From assembly GCA_903813345.2 (NCBI GenBank), contig CAIIXF020000007.1, positions 30,848,698 through 30,912,697 on the forward strand: a DNA stretch of 64,000 nucleotides, written 5' to 3'. Each line of letters starts with the position of its first letter. Position 1 is the stretch's first letter. Positions 44,401 to 50,400 of the stretch are shown here, piece after piece. The DNA is from Owenia fusiformis. Lineage: Eukaryota; Annelida; Polychaeta; Sabellida; Oweniidae. The translations under genes and the position numbers were made by a program. The notes beneath the pieces were generated by a model. That model was not told the origin of the DNA. It did not search any database and saw nothing but the letters and a program-made list of their open reading frames with translations.

Positions 44401-47400
44401 GACATCCACCTAAATTTGCAGAATGTCCCGGGACATTCAAGGGATTTGCGTGATTGGGACTAATGTAAAAGCGTGTAGAAGTACTTAAATCAAACTTTCA
44501 GATACTGATTAATCAAATATAATGCACCGTTACATTGTAACTTAAATAAACGTCAATTTCACAAAATACGCATAGGAATATTACTAAACTTTATTGTAAT
44601 TTATCAAAAACAAAAACCATGCTTCAGGTGTGATTACCGTAATCTAACACGAAATTCAAAAATTCGGAACAATACTTTGCACTACTGGCGTCGGGACCAA
44701 CTATGAAACGCTTACCCCCATAATGTTATATATTAAAATGTACCTATTCATATACTGTAGGCTTTCAATTGAAAGCCCATGATATAGGGGTTCGATTAAT
44801 CTACATCAAATTATAGGGAATGAGGTTAATTTTCTAGATAGGGTTTGTATAAAAACCGGGTACCAGGTAGTAAATCCTCCATGCTGGGTTCAAACTTGGT
44901 ACCCGGTCGAAAAAAACCAAAAAACGAAATATACGAATACACAACATAATCAGATCATTAGAAAACGTGTAAGATTTGTTTTGAATTTACAAAAATGTAT
45001 GTAACTTCCTTCAAAATTGAGCTAGAAGCTTCAAATAAAAAGCATTTTAAGGCTCTTTTCTTCCTCTATCATCTTGGTCATATTTCCACTGGTAATGAAG
45101 GGGGGGGGGGTGCGATCGCACCCCCTCCTGGCTACGCCAATGACATTGTAAGACGATTTGAAAAACAAGACAAATCAATCTTACTCTATTTTCAATAGTT
45201 CGTATGTTGGTACGTGAATTGTTTTGATTATGATTTAAATCTGTAAATAGCTATCGTTGCTTTAGCAGAGAGGTGACGTTTGTTAATTTGCATGATGCAA
45301 CATGTAAGATTTTGATTTTTAATCATAATTTAAGTTATCCCAATTTATGACAAAATGTCCACTGAATTGTAAATTGTTATGTCTTACAATGTCATAGGCG
45401 TAGCCAGGAGAGGGTGCGATGGTGCGATCGCACCCCCCCCCATAACCAATGAAAATATGGCCATAATGATAGAGGAAGAAAAGTGCCTTAAAATATGCTT
45501 TTTATTTGAAGCTTCTAGCTCAATTTTGAATCATGTTACATACATTTTTGCAAATTCAAAACAAATCTTACACGTTTTCTCATAATCTAATTATGTTATA
45601 TATTCGTATTTTTCGTTTTTTGGGTACCCGTTTTTTTTTGACCGGGTACCGGGTACCAAGTTTGAACCCAGCATGGAGGATTTACTACCCGGTACCCGGT
45701 TTTTTATACAAACCCTTTCTAGATATCAGCGTACATTTATTGTAACTCGCGTTTGCTAACATTTGCTCAGTTCTGAGATGAAGGCCACACGGGTAGTAAA
45801 AAGGCCAACGTTGGAACTATTTGTGACCTACATCCCTATTTTCGTAATTAAAATGAAAGTTGAACCCTTCCCCTTTATTTTGATACCAAACAACAGCATG
45901 CTAGGTACTTAAAATTAGGTAAACTTTACTCCTCAAAAGTGCAAAAACTTAGCTTCTTATATAAGATAAGATAATCAAAATATAGGACGTGTCGCAAAAA
46001 GCTCGCGCACGCATTGTTACACATTTTGTGGCGTAATCCAGAGGATCCTCGCTTTTAACATGATAGAATGTGACGTTTTTGAGAAAAATGTACACACATG
46101 AAAATCCTTTCGTCCTCCACATTTACCTCTATATCTTAAAACATTTTAGACGAATAACTCTGATATCATATATATATTGTTAATGGGCTAGGAGCATCAT
46201 AAAACACGAATCAATTGATATTTTAGGTGAAATGAATATACGTGTTGCTGTGCCTGAAAATAGGCGAATGGCGTAAATTAGCCCTATTTTAATGACTTTT
46301 GAAAACCTTTCGTCCTCCACTTTTCCACATACAACAGAAAACACATACTTTTGTGAACAAAATCAACTATTTATTAATAATCTAGAGTTAAGGAGCAAAA
46401 TAATCATGTATGATTTATTAAAAATTGATCTCGTATTTTTTGTTTAATGTACACCTGAAAAGTTGAAGGTACCAAAAAATGAGCAAAAAAGGTCGCTGTC
46501 AACAGATTCTATTTTTCAGACTCTATGACGTCACAATATGAGACGCTTACTAAAATTCATCCTTTGAATTAAAACTTCCATCTACCTTTATCAAGACGAA
46601 AAATAAGTATAATAGTCATATATTGTTTGAGTTATGAGCGTTTAAAGACGAAAAATAATTCAAAATGTAACGTGTCAACATGGGATATTTGCCAAATGTT
46701 TTGGTAAAAAACTCTTTTTTAAAAACGAACACGCAAAAAATGTGAACGGAGTGTAGTTGATCTAAAATCTTCATCGAAACAGCTTTAAAATGATATATAA
46801 CTTTAATAAGAATATTATCTTATAATCCGGGGAATCAAAGTTACATTCACGCGATACCCTTAAAAAACAAATGCGCCACCTTTTTGCGACACGTCTAGGG
46901 GATTGCAACAATTTCGGAAATTCGCGGAGGTCAAAGCCACATTTTGCGGGACTTCGCGGGACAATGCAGGACACGCGAATTAGCCTAATTTTGATCAAAT
47001 CAGGGATAATCCCGCCATTCGCGGGACACTTGACAGCTCTGCATCTCTACCGAATACCAACTTCCAAACACCAACCACGGAACATCATCCAAAAAAAGTT
47101 GGAGACCAATTTTGATGGAGATAAAAAAAATATAATATTCTGGTTTCTTACCCAACTGTTACAATATACTCAAGATGGCAATGTATTTTCCCCTTGCATT
47201 CAACAACAAATCAATTACATGGTACATGTACATACATGTACATGTATATCGATGCAGAATAGATTCCGAAGTGTTTACATATACAATCTGCTGCTAATTG
47301 ATTTTCTTTCATTTCCATAGTGTAGATACGTAGCATATAACATCAATAAAATAATGGCTAATTGTTATCTTTACCATCATTAGTTGCATCATTGATCAAC

Positions 47401-50400
47401 TAGAACAGCAAGGTTATTGTCTTAGAAACCAGTCTTACATAACTACAGCACAATCAAAGGGTAGGTTGTGCAAATACACATACATATTGAATTTAATTGC
47501 TACATTGTTAAATTTATCATCTAATCGGGGTCAACCCAGTTGTCCGAAACCCAGTTGTCCGAAACCCAGTTTTCCGAAACCCAGTTGTCCGAAACCCAGT
47601 TCTCCGAAAATTAGGGGATCTTATTTGAAAAATACAATTTTTTTAAACGAATAAGATCATTTAGACATATTTTTAAACGAATCTCGTTGTCGCAACCTCT
47701 GCGAATCACAACATAACATTGGAATAACGTTGACATCATTGCAAAATTAGGCTAAATATGCTAAGTCAAGACGTTAATTCTTTAATGTTTAGCCTACGAA
47801 AGTTCATATACAGGTGATACACATGTTCAAACAAACAAAGTTAAATTATGTTATTCTCATTGTAAAATGGCGTTTACACAACATACATAGATAGGGGTCT
47901 ACAATTTTTAAACCAATTTTCTTTATGGCCCATGGGCCTTTTTTGAGAGGGAACAACATTTTTCCAATGGGTGATGAGCGTTCATAAAAGGAAAATAGCT
48001 TTCCCAAGCCAGTGGGCATTTATTTAGTAAAGTTGACATGTACATCTTTTGAAACCAAAACTTATTCTTCATTTACGTACTCTGTTCGAGAAATAGAGAT
48101 TAAATTAAAAGGATGAAGAGAGTACATGGCGAAAATGAAACTTCTTGCGAATGGGAGAACATCCATTTTGACACGAGGACAGCCTGCCTTCGTTTCCAGT
48201 TGATCCCAAGTGATTAAGTTAAGAATGTTTTGTTCTTTTACGATTTGATAAAATACAGAGACTAAGAAATTAAATGCGACGAAATATTTTGACAACGTAA
48301 TATGTATACTGTTTTATTCTTAAAGTACTATATGCGTAAACTTATTTTATCTGTTTCAAAATGATTCATTTTATTTTGCCTATATAAAAGAGATTGAAGA
48401 AGATAAAATAAACTGTTCCGTAATATATATTGTGTTTTGATAACCTTTTTTTAGAATCACAATGTAAAATAAATCCCCCGTTCCTGCCATTCTGGTAATT
48501 CAAAGTAAGAGAGAGAGATCTATGAACATCAGAATGCGTCCATGCCATTAATTTGGCCAAATACATTGCATGAAACCGGCCTAAGCTTAGTATGTCTCCC
48601 CTTTCTCTGGTAAATTATGACTATATTTTTCGGAGTAATTGGTTTCGGGCAAGTGGGTTTCGGACAAGTGGGTTTCGGACAACTGGGTTTCGGACAACTG
48701 GGTTTCGGACAACTGGGGTGCACCCCATCTAATCAATAGACATAATCCAGCTAGACAGTGATGATAAATTGAATTGATATATAATAATGCAATTTACAAA
48801 TTAAAATCCCAAAAATAAAACTAGAGAATTGTTCAACAAGAAAGAGAATCTTAAATATAACAATAACTACAATTTTGGCTTCCATTGGCTCACATGGTGC
48901 AGGGGCGGATCTGGGACCAACAAGGGGGAGGGCCCAAACTTCTGGTCCGAGAAAAACTCTTCCGCGCTTGCGCAGGAAAAAATTTTGAAATTTTGAGGCC
49001 CATTTTCTTCATAATTTGGTCTAAGATGAAAAAATAAGGCCTTAGAAGGCCCATTTATGACAAAAAAGGCCCACTTTTTGGGGCCTTAAGGCCTTTTTTG
49101 GTCCCAGATTTATTTTGAGCCCAATTCTTTTTCTGGGCCCCCCCCCCAGATCCGCCAGTGTGGTGAGCCAGAAAATAGATTTTAAATTTCTAAAACATAA
49201 AGTTGAAAGAGTGCAAAATAACACTTTTTATAATGGATACATCTTGCATAAATAGTACTATGTTACAAAAATATACTCACGAGTAGTGTTTCCTTGAGTA
49301 TATGGGCAATTAGTAGTTCATCCAGGTGCTGCCCCCTATCTATGCAGCTCTTTGCGAGCTCTGTAACTGACCCCGATGCACAAAGCTGAAACAGTGAGAC
49401 CCCAATTCTATAATTTATTACAACTATATGGTTTGGGACCTGAACTATGTAATAAGACAATTTATCCCAAACTTGCACAATATTAATATGTATGCACAAT
49501 GGCCAAAGAGAAAGGACATCAAATTGGTCAGAACACAGCAAGAAAAAGAAGTAACAAGGCACAGACGTGAACAATATCGTACCTAAAACACAGCAGTGTG
49601 ACAGTGAAGAATTTAGGACGGAAAATCCAAAATGGCCACCTTAAAATTAACCCAGAATGCCCAAAAACTAATCAGTTGTTAACTTTGATATGTAGAAACA
49701 TCCCTGTAAATTTCAAATGAATCCATCAAATGGTTTGGCTGAAAACCTGTAGACAAGTCTTGAAAGTGAAGATTTTAGGACGGAAAATCCAAAATGGCCA
49801 CCTTAAAATTAACCCAGAATGCCCAAAAACTAATCAGTTCTTAACTTTGATACGTAGAAACATCCCTGAAAATTTTAGATGAATCCGTCAAATGGTTTGG
49901 CTGGAAACCTGTAGACAAGTCTTGAAAGTGAAGATTTTAGGACGGAAAATCCAAAATGGCCACCTTAAAATTTACCCAGAATGCCCAAAAACTAATCAGT
50001 TCTTAACTTTGATACGTAGAGACATTCCTGAAAATTTCAGATGAATCCGTCAAATGGTTTGGCTGGAAACCTGTAGACAAGTCTTGAAAGTGAAGATTTT
50101 AGGACGGAAAATCCAAAATGGCCACCTTAAAATTTACCCAGAATGCCCAAAAACTAATCAGTTCTTAACTTTGATACGTGGAAACATTCCTGAAAATTTC
50201 AGATGAATCTGTCAAATGGTTTGGCTGGAAACCTGTAGACAAGCTGATGTGAGACGACGCCCGCCCGCCGCCCGCCCGCCCGCCAAGCTGACGACAATAT
50301 CGTACCTTTATTAGGTACGATAAGACAATATCGTACCTTTATTAGGTACGATAAAAAGAAGGAAAACAAGCCCCAACTACCAAAAAAATAAACAGTTATA

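Noticed and set aside
46871-47320. 149-codon plus-strand frame
   Set aside because: Starts in transposon-end and repeat sequence, has no recognisable motif, and composition like surrounding non-coding DNA.
49585-50240. Regular repeats suggestive of a CRISPR-like array
   Set aside because: Units are ~160 bp without short unique spacers, in a eukaryotic intron; the pearl-like structure explains them.
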